Positions 1 through 7,080 of a stretch of 24,418 nt of DNA are shown here, piece after piece. Source of the stretch: CAYLMG01 sp964464635 (GTDB taxonomy: Bacteria; Planctomycetota; Phycisphaerae; Sedimentisphaerales; Anaerobacaceae); contig CAYXGT010000038.1 in the NCBI GenBank assembly GCA_964464635.1, forward strand, positions 1-24,418. The letters run 5' to 3'. Each line of letters starts with the position of its first letter. The stretch's first letter is position 1. The position numbers were made by a program, and so were the translations under genes. The notes below the pieces were generated by a model, which worked only from the letters and a program-made list of their open reading frames with translations, did not search any database and had not been told where the DNA came from.

Positions 1-32
1 AAGAAAAATTCTAAAAAATACTTGAAATCTAA

Positions 33-47
33 CACAGCCGCTCTGTG
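33..47 (-). terminator. Weak hairpin just after the prolyl isomerase gene
   Basis: CACAG and CTGTG arms (33-37 and 43-47) with a five-base loop lie right behind the stop codon at 49-51. There is no immediate U tract on the minus strand, only A/T-rich sequence further on, so terminator function is doubtful. Confidence 0.25.
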
Positions 48-48
48 G

Positions 49-645
49 CTAATTATTTTTTTCTTCGAGTTTCATCTCTGTTATCTTCACGTACGGCGTC
101 AGTGTTTGTCCATCCACCGGCTGCTTATGTATTACTCGCACGACGTCCATCCCCGAGATTACTTTGCCGAAGGCTGCGAAACCCTGGCCATCGGGATTTC
201 TTTTTCCTGCGAAATCAAGTTCCGGCTGGTCCCCCACGCATATCGAAAATTCCGAATCCGCTGTTCCCGGCCCCCATCGTGCCATCGAAAGTGTCCCGTT
301 AAGGTGTTTTACGCCGGTTTCTTTTGTCGTTTCGTGTCTTATCATTGGCAGCTTCGCGGGATGGTTATCTTCATACAGGCCGCCCTGCAGGACCTGTATT
401 TTGACCTTATCATTTGGCTGATTATCCATTCGCACAGTTCGGTAGAATACTGCGCCGTCGAATCTGTTTTCTTGTACATATCGTAAGAAGTTGCCTGCAG
501 TTACCGGTGCCTTATCGGTGAAAAGCTGTGCTTTTATATCACCGAATTCGGTTTTCATTACAACTATCGGCCTTTCGCACTGACAGGCGCAGCCAACACA
601 AACCCCCAAAATCACAACCAAAACCAGCTTTTCAAATATATTCAT
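49..645 (-). CDS. Cyclophilin-type peptidyl-prolyl cis-trans isomerase, probable lipoprotein
   Basis: A 198-residue cyclophilin-family protein that would catalyse cis-trans isomerisation of X-Pro bonds in exported proteins. Family motifs run in order: FYR at residues 67-69, QGG at 87-89, SMAR at 120-123, a SEFSI block at 131-135 where cyclophilins usually have SQFFI, and FGKVISGMDVV from 159. The N-terminus is a short positively charged start, a hydrophobic stretch and a Cys-rich end (VGCACQC, about 17-23) that resembles a lipobox, although the -3 position is not ideal. That suggests an envelope-anchored enzyme. The ATG is preceded by AGGA on the minus strand at good spacing. The gene is transcribed away from the window edge. 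The family call is firm; the lipoprotein call is inference. Confidence 0.9.
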   Translation of the reverse strand: MNIFEKLVLVVILGVCVGCACQCERPIVVMKTEFGDIKAQLFTDKAPVTAGNFLRYVQENRFDGAVFYRTVRMDNQPNDKVKIQVLQGGLYEDNHPAKLPMIRHETTKETGVKHLNGTLSMARWGPGTADSEFSICVGDQPELDFAGKRNPDGQGFAAFGKVISGMDVVRVIHKQPVDGQTLTPYVKITEMKLEEKNN

Positions 646-751
646 TAAAAATCCTTTCTTTCCTTTTACAGTAAGGTGTATTTGATCTTTTGATATTAAT
701 TTTATTATATTCTTAGTTCAATAATGTGACACGTCAAATTCTGGACTGTAT

Positions 752-1342
752 TCACAACCTGTTAGTCTCAACCATTGCCCCGATAGCTATAGCGAGGCGG
801 CGGTAAGCTGAAGCCTTCGAACAAGGCGCCGGCTCAGCCTTAATCTCTGTTCCAATAATGTCAGCCTGCTTGTCTGATTTTCTTTCTACTATTGCAAGAT
901 ACGAACCATTGTCCTTAAGGTATAAACCTTCAAGAATACTAAACTTTTCTTCGCCCCCGATTGCTTCTTTTGCCAACATTTCAATTTCATTTTTTCTCTG
1001 TGTTGTGCCTGGTATTTTTTCTTCGCCGAGTATAACTGTATCGATGTCAATAGGTTCTCTTCGTTTGATCCAGCAATAACCTATTTGCTCCAAACGCAGC
1101 TCTTCCAATGATAAATCGCTTTTATCTACGTAAGTCAGGGATTCTCCATCAATAACGTAGTATTCATCATCCTCGTCGGAAAATTCGTAAACATAAAATT
1201 CACGTTCGTTGGCATGGAAACTACCTTTATCTTTTAGCACGAAAGGCCAATTTTGGGAGATTTTACTTTCGTCTTCCTCCAAGTCTTTTCCGAATTCGTA
1301 GAATAAGTATTCATTTATTTCTTGTAGCGAAGTTGGCAGCAT
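752..1342 (-). CDS. Hypothetical soluble acidic protein
   Basis: A 196-residue protein of no family I recognise. It has no signal peptide and no membrane segment, and is rich in Glu and Asp, including an EDDEYYVIDGESLTYVD stretch around residues 55-72. The first 130 residues look like mixed alpha/beta with many aromatics; the C-terminus is more basic and Ala-rich. The ATG has AGGAG upstream on the minus strand, so the start is well supported. It lies 44 bases downstream of the next minus-strand gene and is probably co-transcribed with it. A cytoplasmic role is likely; function is unknown. Confidence 0.75.
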   Translation of the reverse strand: MLPTSLQEINEYLFYEFGKDLEEDESKISQNWPFVLKDKGSFHANEREFYVYEFSDEDDEYYVIDGESLTYVDKSDLSLEELRLEQIGYCWIKRREPIDIDTVILGEEKIPGTTQRKNEIEMLAKEAIGGEEKFSILEGLYLKDNGSYLAIVERKSDKQADIIGTEIKAEPAPCSKASAYRRLAIAIGAMVETNRL

Positions 1343-1386
1343 AGATATACTCCTATTTCTTAAAGATTATCTTCACTATTTTTGTT

Positions 1387-2037
1387 TCACTGGAGATTTG
1401 GTGTGTCTGATGTCTTTGCCTGCTCCTCTTTCAGGACTTTTATCGCAACGAATCCCTGAATCATTACAAACAGTATCAGTATTCTAAAGACAATAATAGC
1501 TATCAACAACACAGTTGGTATATTGCCACGGAATATAATTGCCAATAACAAATCTATAATAACCATTCCGACAGCGATTGACAAGGCTGTCATTGACTTT
1601 CGCATTATGAAAATTGCAAGCACAAAAAAAACACATCCTATCACAACAGACCATATCCCACCTGTAGGTAGGTTAAATGATGTAGTTTTTAATAATGAAC
1701 CCGTTAATCCAAATACAATATTCGCACCTGCAATAAAAAATGTGATTTTGTAAGCCATACTTAATCGTTTTTCCGGCTCAAGGCCTGGTATTGTTAAAGG
1801 CCGGCCATCTTTGAGAACACTTGGAAACGGCAATGTCTTTTTCCGTTCCAGTTGGACCTTCAAACTACTTCCATCTTCAAGATTAAATTCCTTTCCTTCC
1901 CTGAGTTGTTCGTAGCCATCTATCCTGCCGATTTCATTATCATCCAGCCGAACCACGGTCTCTTTGAAATTTCCTTTCCAGGAAATTGTGAGTCTCTTCG
2001 GCCCGCCTTTTTCCAGGGCATAACTGATTTTTGACAT
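1387..2037 (-). CDS. Hypothetical membrane protein with N-terminal beta-rich domain and four membrane segments
   Basis: 216 residues. Residues 1-90 form a soluble, strand-rich region (turns DDNEIGRIDG, LEDGSSLKVQL, LKDGRPL) ending in a conserved-looking PEKRL segment. Four hydrophobic segments follow at about 98-116, 127-145, 150-169 and 174-199, then a short polar tail. The ATG has AAGGAGA upstream on the minus strand. The architecture resembles unnamed membrane proteins in which a small cytoplasmic beta domain precedes a helical bundle; I cannot name a family. It lies 59 bases downstream of another small membrane protein gene, so the two may be one transcript and could act together. Confidence 0.75.
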   Translation of the reverse strand: MSKISYALEKGGPKRLTISWKGNFKETVVRLDDNEIGRIDGYEQLREGKEFNLEDGSSLKVQLERKKTLPFPSVLKDGRPLTIPGLEPEKRLSMAYKITFFIAGANIVFGLTGSLLKTTSFNLPTGGIWSVVIGCVFFVLAIFIMRKSMTALSIAVGMVIIDLLLAIIFRGNIPTVLLIAIIVFRILILFVMIQGFVAIKVLKEEQAKTSDTPNLQ

Positions 2038-2096
2038 TACGTTGTCTCCTTGCGGTTAAATGCTGTTGGTATTTAATATATATATTTCATATATTT

Positions 2097-2762
2097 CTAT
2101 GGAATTATGATATTATCATCGGTTGCCACACCGTGTTCCGATGCTCTATGTATTATTTCCGACAATGCCTTTTCTACCATATCGTTTACCGGTATGCGTA
2201 TCAAATCTCCTTCGGGTTTGGTAAAACATTGAAGCTCATATTCAGGGAAACCATGCCTGTCTTTTCCCGTCTCAGCGATTGTAATATAAGCGAGCGAATC
2301 GAAATCCACTCTTGTTTCAGTTGGTGAAAGCCAAAAGCCGGTTCGATTATAAAAATTATAAGGCGTCACAACCAATCGATGAGTAAAAGAAGTCGGAGCA
2401 GTGAAAAAAATGACTATCGTCAATGCGAAGAGTACAACACTTATAAATTTGAAGAACCGTCCCGGTTGCATTAAGCATACAATGCCAGCGACGAAGATAA
2501 TGACACCTAAAGCACACGGAATTATAGAAAAAAATAAAGATTGGTGATACACAGTACTGTTCCCATCCTTAGTCATAAGGATTTCGCCTGAACCGATTAT
2601 TTTGATTAAGAGGAAGAGAATGATGCATGTTGCTATTAAAACTCGTGCAATCCACATTTGTGTACGATTTGCAGGTATTTTAAAAGTTGTGTTGTCTTCC
2701 ATATTTTTCAAAATCCGATGATTTTCTCTCTTTGACTGATGATTATATTGATTTTTCGACAT
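2097..2762 (-). CDS. Hypothetical membrane protein with C-terminal soluble domain
   Basis: 221 residues if translated from the ATG at 2762; a second in-frame ATG at 2702 (residue 21, MEDNTTFK) is equally possible because neither has a clear ribosome binding site. Three hydrophobic segments at about 37-56, 76-97 and 103-121 are followed by about 95 soluble residues alternating strands and ending in a helix (VEKALSEIIHRASEHG). This recalls small bacterial PH-like domains after membrane anchors, but that is a weak fold guess. It is the first gene of a minus-strand group of membrane or hypothetical proteins running toward 752. Function unknown. Confidence 0.7.
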   Translation of the reverse strand: MSKNQYNHQSKRENHRILKNMEDNTTFKIPANRTQMWIARVLIATCIILFLLIKIIGSGEILMTKDGNSTVYHQSLFFSIIPCALGVIIFVAGIVCLMQPGRFFKFISVVLFALTIVIFFTAPTSFTHRLVVTPYNFYNRTGFWLSPTETRVDFDSLAYITIAETGKDRHGFPEYELQCFTKPEGDLIRIPVNDMVEKALSEIIHRASEHGVATDDNIIIP

Positions 2763-2813
2763 ATCGGCAATTGTTTTATTTTTTTAGAAAAGGAAATCGG
2801 CGAATAAATACAA

Positions 2814-2916
2814 CCCCGCACCTATTTGACTCATTCCAGGGTAAATAAAAAGAGAAATGAGCAATTGGTAATTTGCAGCATTTGTCGAAATTGATGCGAA
2901 GCAAATAGGTGCGGGG
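2814..2916. repeat. 103-base element with perfect 15-base terminal inverted repeats
   Basis: The arm CCCCGCACCTATTTG at 2814-2828 is exactly complementary to 2902-2916. The 73-base interior is A/T-rich with no coding content. The size and ends resemble a miniature inverted-repeat element, but I see no target-site duplication at its flanks (CAA on the left, CTA on the right). Confidence 0.6.
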
Positions 2917-2936
2917 CTAACCGAAAAAGACAATGG

Positions 2937-2956
2937 ATTCCCGTTTTCACGGGAAT
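2937..2956. repeat. ATTCCC-N8-GGGAAT palindrome (dRS3-like)
   Basis: ATTCCC at 2937-2942, an eight-base centre GTTTTCAC, then GGGAAT at 2951-2956. The stem extends two more bases (GT/AC). The arrangement matches the published Neisseria dRS3 form, an extragenic palindrome; similar sequences occur in many phyla. Near-identical direct repeats flank it at 2913-2927 and 2981-2995, G[G/A]GGCTAACC[G/A]AAAA. Confidence 0.7.
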
Positions 2957-2963
2957 GACAGGA

Positions 2964-3047
2964 CCCTCACCGCAAGCGGCGAGGCTAACCAAAAATTGGA
3001 ATCATGTTATCCTCCATAAGGAGTCCCAAGGACGGTCTGAGAAGAAT
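2964..3047 (+). repeat. Dispersed repeat, copy 1
   Basis: This stretch aligns with the minus strand of 23815-23911. Shared blocks, in the same order, are CCCTC(A/G)CCGC, CAAAATTGG-like, TTATCCTCC (3007-3015) and a 15-base exact match AGGAGTCCCAAGGAC (3019-3033). Copy 2 has about 24 extra bases between the last two blocks. AGTCC-CAA-GGACT can form a small hairpin in copy 2. Confidence 0.7.
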
Positions 3048-3173
3048 CGGTACCATTACTTCAGTTAAAGATTTTATATATTTTTTTCCGATGAAATACA
3101 TACAGGGCAATGAAACAGAAGTTGCGCAGCTTGTTATAAACAAAATAATTATAGGACTTTGTAGGCGATTGTT

Positions 3174-4286
3174 ATGTCTGGTAATCAGACAGCGGCTATC
3201 AGCAAGAAATTATCGTCCTTTGCCATCGGAAAGCACGTAAATGCTTTTCTTACATACCTTTACGTCGAAGCCGGCCTATCACAGAATACGATTTTGGCGT
3301 ACGGCAGGGACCTGAAAAACTTCCTTGAATTCTGTAACGACCCTAAAATAAAGAACTTACAGCAAATCAATCCCAGGCTTATACAAAGTTATCAAATGGC
3401 CTTAACGAAGCACGAACGCTGCGAAACCACGATAAAGCGTTCTCTGGTAGCCATAAGGATGTTTTTACGCTTCTGCCGGCTCAATAAGCTTATTGATGAC
3501 GATTTTAAGTCTATCCTTGACGGACCAAAATTATGGCAGAGATTGCCCACAGTAATCAATAAGGCCAAAATTTTCGAGTTTTTGGATACTCCTGACCCCA
3601 AAGAGGCTTACTACTGGCGGGACAAGGCTTTATTAGAATTGCTGTATGCCACAGGCGTGAGGGCAAGCGAGGTAGCCGGGCTGAAAATCTCCGATTTGAA
3701 TCTCGATATCGGCTATATCCGCTGTATAGGCAAGGGCCGCAGAGAGCGGGTAATCCCCTTGGGCAAAACAGCTATAGCAGCAATAAATGATTATCTTTTG
3801 AACCTCAGGCCTAAACTCGCTACTGGCAAGGCAGGGTATAAAAATCAGGCCCCTGACGATAAAGGACCAGTTGCAAAAGGAAGAAAAGAGAAACAAAAAT
3901 CGGATTCTCGTTCAGTTCAGGTGAAATCTTTAGCGGGTAAAAGCGACTATAATTATGAATCGTCGATAGTGAAAAATCAGGCAAAACCTGAAAAACGGGA
4001 TTATAGAGCTGATTTTCTGTTCCTTTCACGAACAGGCAGGCCTTTAGGGCGTATTGAAGTCTGGCGGCTGATAAAGAAATATGCAGCTCGTGCGGGTATG
4101 CCGGAAAAGCTTACGGTCCACACGCTGAGGCATTGCTTTGCGACTCATCTATTGGCAGGTGGAGCCGACCTGCGAAGCATACAGGAGATGCTCGGGCATG
4201 TTGATATAGCTACAACGCAAATTTATACACATGTTGACCAGGAAAGGCTGAGAAAAATACATAAGCAATTTCACCCGAGGCCGTAA
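3174..4286 (+). CDS. xerD: Xer-type tyrosine recombinase with inserted hydrophilic segment
   Basis: A 370-residue site-specific recombinase that would cut and rejoin DNA through a phosphotyrosine link, probably for chromosome dimer resolution. Residues 18-115 form the SAM-like core-binding domain (FLTYLYVEAGLSQNTILAY). The catalytic domain carries the full active-site set: Arg163 (ATGVRASE), Lys187 (GKGRRERVIPL), His316 and Arg319 (HTLRH), His342 (LGHVD) and nucleophile Tyr351 (IYTHVD). It is about 70 residues longer than typical XerC or XerD because of a Lys/Ser/Gln-rich, probably disordered segment at about 214-277 between the Lys187 strand and the HxxR helix. The start has only a weak AGGCGA upstream. 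XerD rather than XerC is a guess; a phage-type integrase seems less likely given N-terminal length. Confidence 0.9.
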   Translation: MSGNQTAAISKKLSSFAIGKHVNAFLTYLYVEAGLSQNTILAYGRDLKNFLEFCNDPKIKNLQQINPRLIQSYQMALTKHERCETTIKRSLVAIRMFLRFCRLNKLIDDDFKSILDGPKLWQRLPTVINKAKIFEFLDTPDPKEAYYWRDKALLELLYATGVRASEVAGLKISDLNLDIGYIRCIGKGRRERVIPLGKTAIAAINDYLLNLRPKLATGKAGYKNQAPDDKGPVAKGRKEKQKSDSRSVQVKSLAGKSDYNYESSIVKNQAKPEKRDYRADFLFLSRTGRPLGRIEVWRLIKKYAARAGMPEKLTVHTLRHCFATHLLAGGADLRSIQEMLGHVDIATTQIYTHVDQERLRKIHKQFHPRP

Positions 4287-4516
4287 GACGATTATTGGAT
4301 TAGTATTGTTTTAAACGAAGCTGAAATTTTTGAAAGGCTCAAACTGAAAAGATAACTGAAGCATTTTTTTACAGGGCAAAGAGAAAACAGAGGTGACTTT
4401 TTTGATAAAATTTGTTATAAGAAAAAAAGGCGGCAGGGAGGTCAACTTAAATGAAGTTTGGGGATGGAAATGACGAATAAATAAAGAGTCAAGCCATATT
4501 ATCGGGATGGGCAGTA
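4287..4516. other. Spacer between recombinase and HEAT-repeat genes
   Basis: 230 A/T-rich bases. No gene, clear terminator or well-spaced promoter was recognised. Confidence 0.5.
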
Positions 4517-6784
4517 ATGCATATAAAAAGGATTAACCTGTTCGCAATATTGATAATTTTTCTGATTTTCGGACCAATTTGCCCAAGTGAGGAAAAAACT
4601 AAGCAGCCGGTTGCACAGGCCGGCACGCAGCAGCTATCAGAAGGGCAGCTAAACATTAACAGGCTGGCTCTTCAGGAGAACAAGGATGAAAATATCAGAC
4701 TTCAGGCGGCATCGTTGATATTGGAAGACGACTCAGAGGCTGCGAGAGGAATCCTTCTTGAAACGCTGAAAATGGAAAAGAACACAGCCGCCCGGATAGC
4801 GGTTTGCCGCGCGCTGAGCAAAAGCCGCACTGAGAAAAGAGAAATCAAAAAAAAGGAAGACTTTGTTATTCCTTTATTATCGATTCTCGTAACATCGCAG
4901 GAAACCAGCGAGGTAAAATTAGCGGCGGAGGCCCTTTTGATATTCGATTACAGCCAGATATCAACAAAGCTTAATATGATAGCTGCAGATGCCTCCTCAC
5001 CGCTTAATGCACGTTTAAATGCCATATATGCATTGAGGTTGCGGTCGGATATTGATGCGATAATACAGCTTATCCGGCTTGCGGGTGACGCCGAGCCGAG
5101 TGTTGCCGCGGAAGCTGAAAAGGCACTGCAGTCAGTGGGCATATCCGTCGGAAGGGACGCCGAGTCTCGTGAAAGAATCATACAGGAGCTTCAGAGCAAG
5201 GGCAAAGAGAAGTTTCTGCAGGAAAGGCTCGTCCAGCAGAAATTGAATATGGACAACCTGGAAGTTAAAATCAGGTTCTGGCGGGAGCGTTATCTTGCCC
5301 TTCTTGATACCAGCTACGGTGCTATTACCGAGGATACGGAGAGGGGCAGGTTTTTATCGATGCATCTGGGTGACGCGGAGGCTGCAGTTAAACTGTGGGC
5401 GCTCGATAAGGTGAGCAAATGGCGGGCAGGTACGGGTCCGAAATCGAACATACCGGCTGAGTTAGGCCCTTCGCTGATAAAGCTGATATCGGATGCCGAC
5501 AGGGCAGTTCGTCTGAAGACGGCCATATTATTGCCTGTGATAGGTGAACTGGATTCAGCAGGCCCGCTGGCTGAGCAGTTCAAGATTGAAACCGACCCGG
5601 AGGTTAAGGAAGAGATTCTGACGGCTCTCGGGTGGGCATGCTACTATGGCTCTTTGCCGAATGCTTCGATTAAAGTGTCTGGTGAATTAATAAGGCAAAC
5701 GCTTCAATGGGCGCAGGAGTTTCTTGCCGGCAGCAATAGTAAAAAGGCGATAAGGGGTTCGGAGGTTATAGGAAAGCTTCTGGAAAATGCTAATTTGAGC
5801 GAGACGGAGGTTACACAATATCTCGGTTTGCTTGCGAGCAGATATATAGAGCAAAACAACAAAGGAGTTAATGAGCTTTGCGGCGAGCTTCTTGGCGTGA
5901 TGTCGCGACTTTGCAGCAAAGGGGTCAACAAGGAAAGAGCAGCGGATGTTTTCAGGCCTTTATTCGAGGATGCCCTTAAGAGTGAGTCGGATACGCTTCG
6001 ACAGGCTGCGGTTGACGGGCTTATTTATATTAACAAACCTGCCGCACTTGCCAGGCTGGGCCGGGGATTTAATAACGATGAGAATCCCGCGATAAGAAAG
6101 AAAATCATAACGCTTGCGGAAGAGATTGGCGGCAGGGAGGATTTGGTCTGGCTTTCGGAAAAAATTGGTTCCAACTCGGAGAGCAAACCAGCCTGGCAAG
6201 CGATGCTGAAGATATTTAAGCGTACCGATATAGAGACACTGGGAAGCTGGATTGACAGGCTTGATGCCAGGCAGAAGGAAGGCAAGCTGCTGGCCGAGCA
6301 GATGCTTTTGTTCCTCGAGACAGCGGAGGCAAAGACGGCGGCTGAGAAGAATGCACAGATGCTCAGGGACATTCGGGGCAGGATGGCCGGCCTTTATGAG
6401 AGCAGCGGTAATTACGAGCGTGCGGCGCAGTATTATGGCATATTGCTGAACAGTAATCCGGAGCCGGATGAGAAAGAAAAAGAAGTTCTTTTAGCAGAAT
6501 TGCTTGATGTTTATCTTAGCTGGCCTAACATAGAGCAGGCCGAGCAATTGATAAATAATCGTGTTCTTGCAGGAGACCTTGAGCCTGGAAGTCAGTTTAT
6601 TAATACGATTGAGTTCCACCTTATCAATCCTTCGGCGATCGATGATGCGAACAGCCTGTTGGAGCTGTTATGCCGGATGGAGATACCGCAAGACAGGCCT
6701 AAATGGTCTGAGCAGATACAGAAGTGGTCGGTGCAGTTTATAAAAAACCTGCCGGAACCTAATATGCCTGTGGACAAAGGCTGA
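4517..6784 (+). CDS. Secreted HEAT-repeat protein with C-terminal TPR-like helices
   Basis: 755 residues. Residues 1-24 are a basic, then strongly hydrophobic signal peptide (HIKRINLFAILIIFLIF), so the protein should be exported. From about 45 to 560 it is an all-helical solenoid of 30-40 residue units with HEAT features: alternating hydrophobic helices, Ala-rich turns, and repeated D/P-A-V-R-like positions (DADRAVRLKTAILL, ENPAIRKKIITLAEEIG). Residues 590-740 look like TPR pairs (AGLYESSGNYERAAQYYGIL). Such scaffolds bind other proteins; no catalytic motif is visible. The ATG is close to a GGGATGGG purine stretch, a moderate ribosome binding site. A seven-base periodic tract begins on the base after the stop codon. 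Partners are unknown; the secretin block 2.6 kb downstream is a candidate. Confidence 0.75.
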   Translation: MHIKRINLFAILIIFLIFGPICPSEEKTKQPVAQAGTQQLSEGQLNINRLALQENKDENIRLQAASLILEDDSEAARGILLETLKMEKNTAARIAVCRALSKSRTEKREIKKKEDFVIPLLSILVTSQETSEVKLAAEALLIFDYSQISTKLNMIAADASSPLNARLNAIYALRLRSDIDAIIQLIRLAGDAEPSVAAEAEKALQSVGISVGRDAESRERIIQELQSKGKEKFLQERLVQQKLNMDNLEVKIRFWRERYLALLDTSYGAITEDTERGRFLSMHLGDAEAAVKLWALDKVSKWRAGTGPKSNIPAELGPSLIKLISDADRAVRLKTAILLPVIGELDSAGPLAEQFKIETDPEVKEEILTALGWACYYGSLPNASIKVSGELIRQTLQWAQEFLAGSNSKKAIRGSEVIGKLLENANLSETEVTQYLGLLASRYIEQNNKGVNELCGELLGVMSRLCSKGVNKERAADVFRPLFEDALKSESDTLRQAAVDGLIYINKPAALARLGRGFNNDENPAIRKKIITLAEEIGGREDLVWLSEKIGSNSESKPAWQAMLKIFKRTDIETLGSWIDRLDARQKEGKLLAEQMLLFLETAEAKTAAEKNAQMLRDIRGRMAGLYESSGNYERAAQYYGILLNSNPEPDEKEKEVLLAELLDVYLSWPNIEQAEQLINNRVLAGDLEPGSQFINTIEFHLINPSAIDDANSLLELLCRMEIPQDRPKWSEQIQKWSVQFIKNLPEPNMPVDKG

Positions 6785-6910
6785 GAAAACGGAGGACAGA
6801 AAACGGAGGACAGAAAACGGAGGACAGAGGACGGAGGACAGAACGTTCAACATAGAACATCGAACATTGAACTTGGAGAACCGAATGACGAACAAGGAAT
6901 TTAGAAGAGT
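6785..6910 (+). repeat. Seven-base periodic tract GA-N5, 18 units
   Basis: Starting on the base after the stop codon, 18 consecutive heptads can be read without a gap and 17 of them begin with GA. The first four pairs are a 14-base tandem repeat, GAAAACGGAGGACA, with three perfect copies (6785-6826) and one with two changes (6827-6840). Later units drift to GAACATC, GAACATT, GAACTTG and GAATGAC. It is not coding on either strand by any family I know. Confidence 0.85.
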
Positions 6911-6951
6911 TTTAAGCCCTGAAGAGCGCTGGGCAAAAAGTAACAAGTCAT

Positions 6952-6988
6952 AATTTAGAAAAGTCACTCAATACGCATTCACACGATA
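6952..6988 (+). repeat. 37-base direct repeat, copy A
   Basis: Identical at 33 of 37 positions to 8530-8566. The most conserved parts are TCACTCAATA and GCATTCACA. It lies downstream of a heptad tract, as does copy B, and the two copies bracket the two methyltransferase-like genes. Confidence 0.8.
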
Positions 6989-7066
6989 TGAAATACGAGC
7001 AGCGAATTAAGTGCATAAATGTTATGGACTGCAACGAACGAAAGGGGTAAAACTCGCTTTTTTGTT

Positions 7067-7073
7067 GAGAGGA
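7067..7073 (+). promoter_or_regulatory. Ribosome binding site that favours an AUU start at 7081
   Basis: GAGAGGA lies seven bases before the in-frame ATT at 7081. The nearest conventional in-frame start, TTG at 7138, has no such site and would cut off conserved sequence. Confidence 0.55.
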
Positions 7074-7080
7074 TTTTGTA

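Larger units (their letters stand above)
2763..3173. other. Repeat-rich intergenic region between divergent genes
   Basis: About 410 bases with no credible gene. It separates the minus-strand membrane protein gene from the plus-strand recombinase gene. It holds a 103-base element with 15-base perfect inverted ends, an ATTCCC-N8-GGGAAT palindrome, and one copy of a dispersed repeat also present near 23.9 kb (listed separately). The last 120 bases before the recombinase are A/T-rich; no clear promoter with good spacing was found. Confidence 0.7.

Noticed and set aside
3004..3240. 78-codon plus-strand frame ahead of the recombinase gene
   Set aside because: It starts inside the dispersed repeat, lacks a ribosome binding site and overlaps the recombinase start in another frame.
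3174..4286. Integron or prophage integrase
   Set aside because: No attC-like array, phage genes or tRNA attachment site are near, and the domain layout fits Xer proteins apart from the internal insertion.
6785..6910. CRISPR array
   Set aside because: The units are 7 or 14 bases with no spacer-like unique sequence between them, and no cas gene is present.
6668..6967. 99-codon minus-strand frame over the end of the HEAT gene and the heptad tract
   Set aside because: Its middle is a translation of the seven-base repeats and the rest is the shadow of the HEAT-repeat gene.
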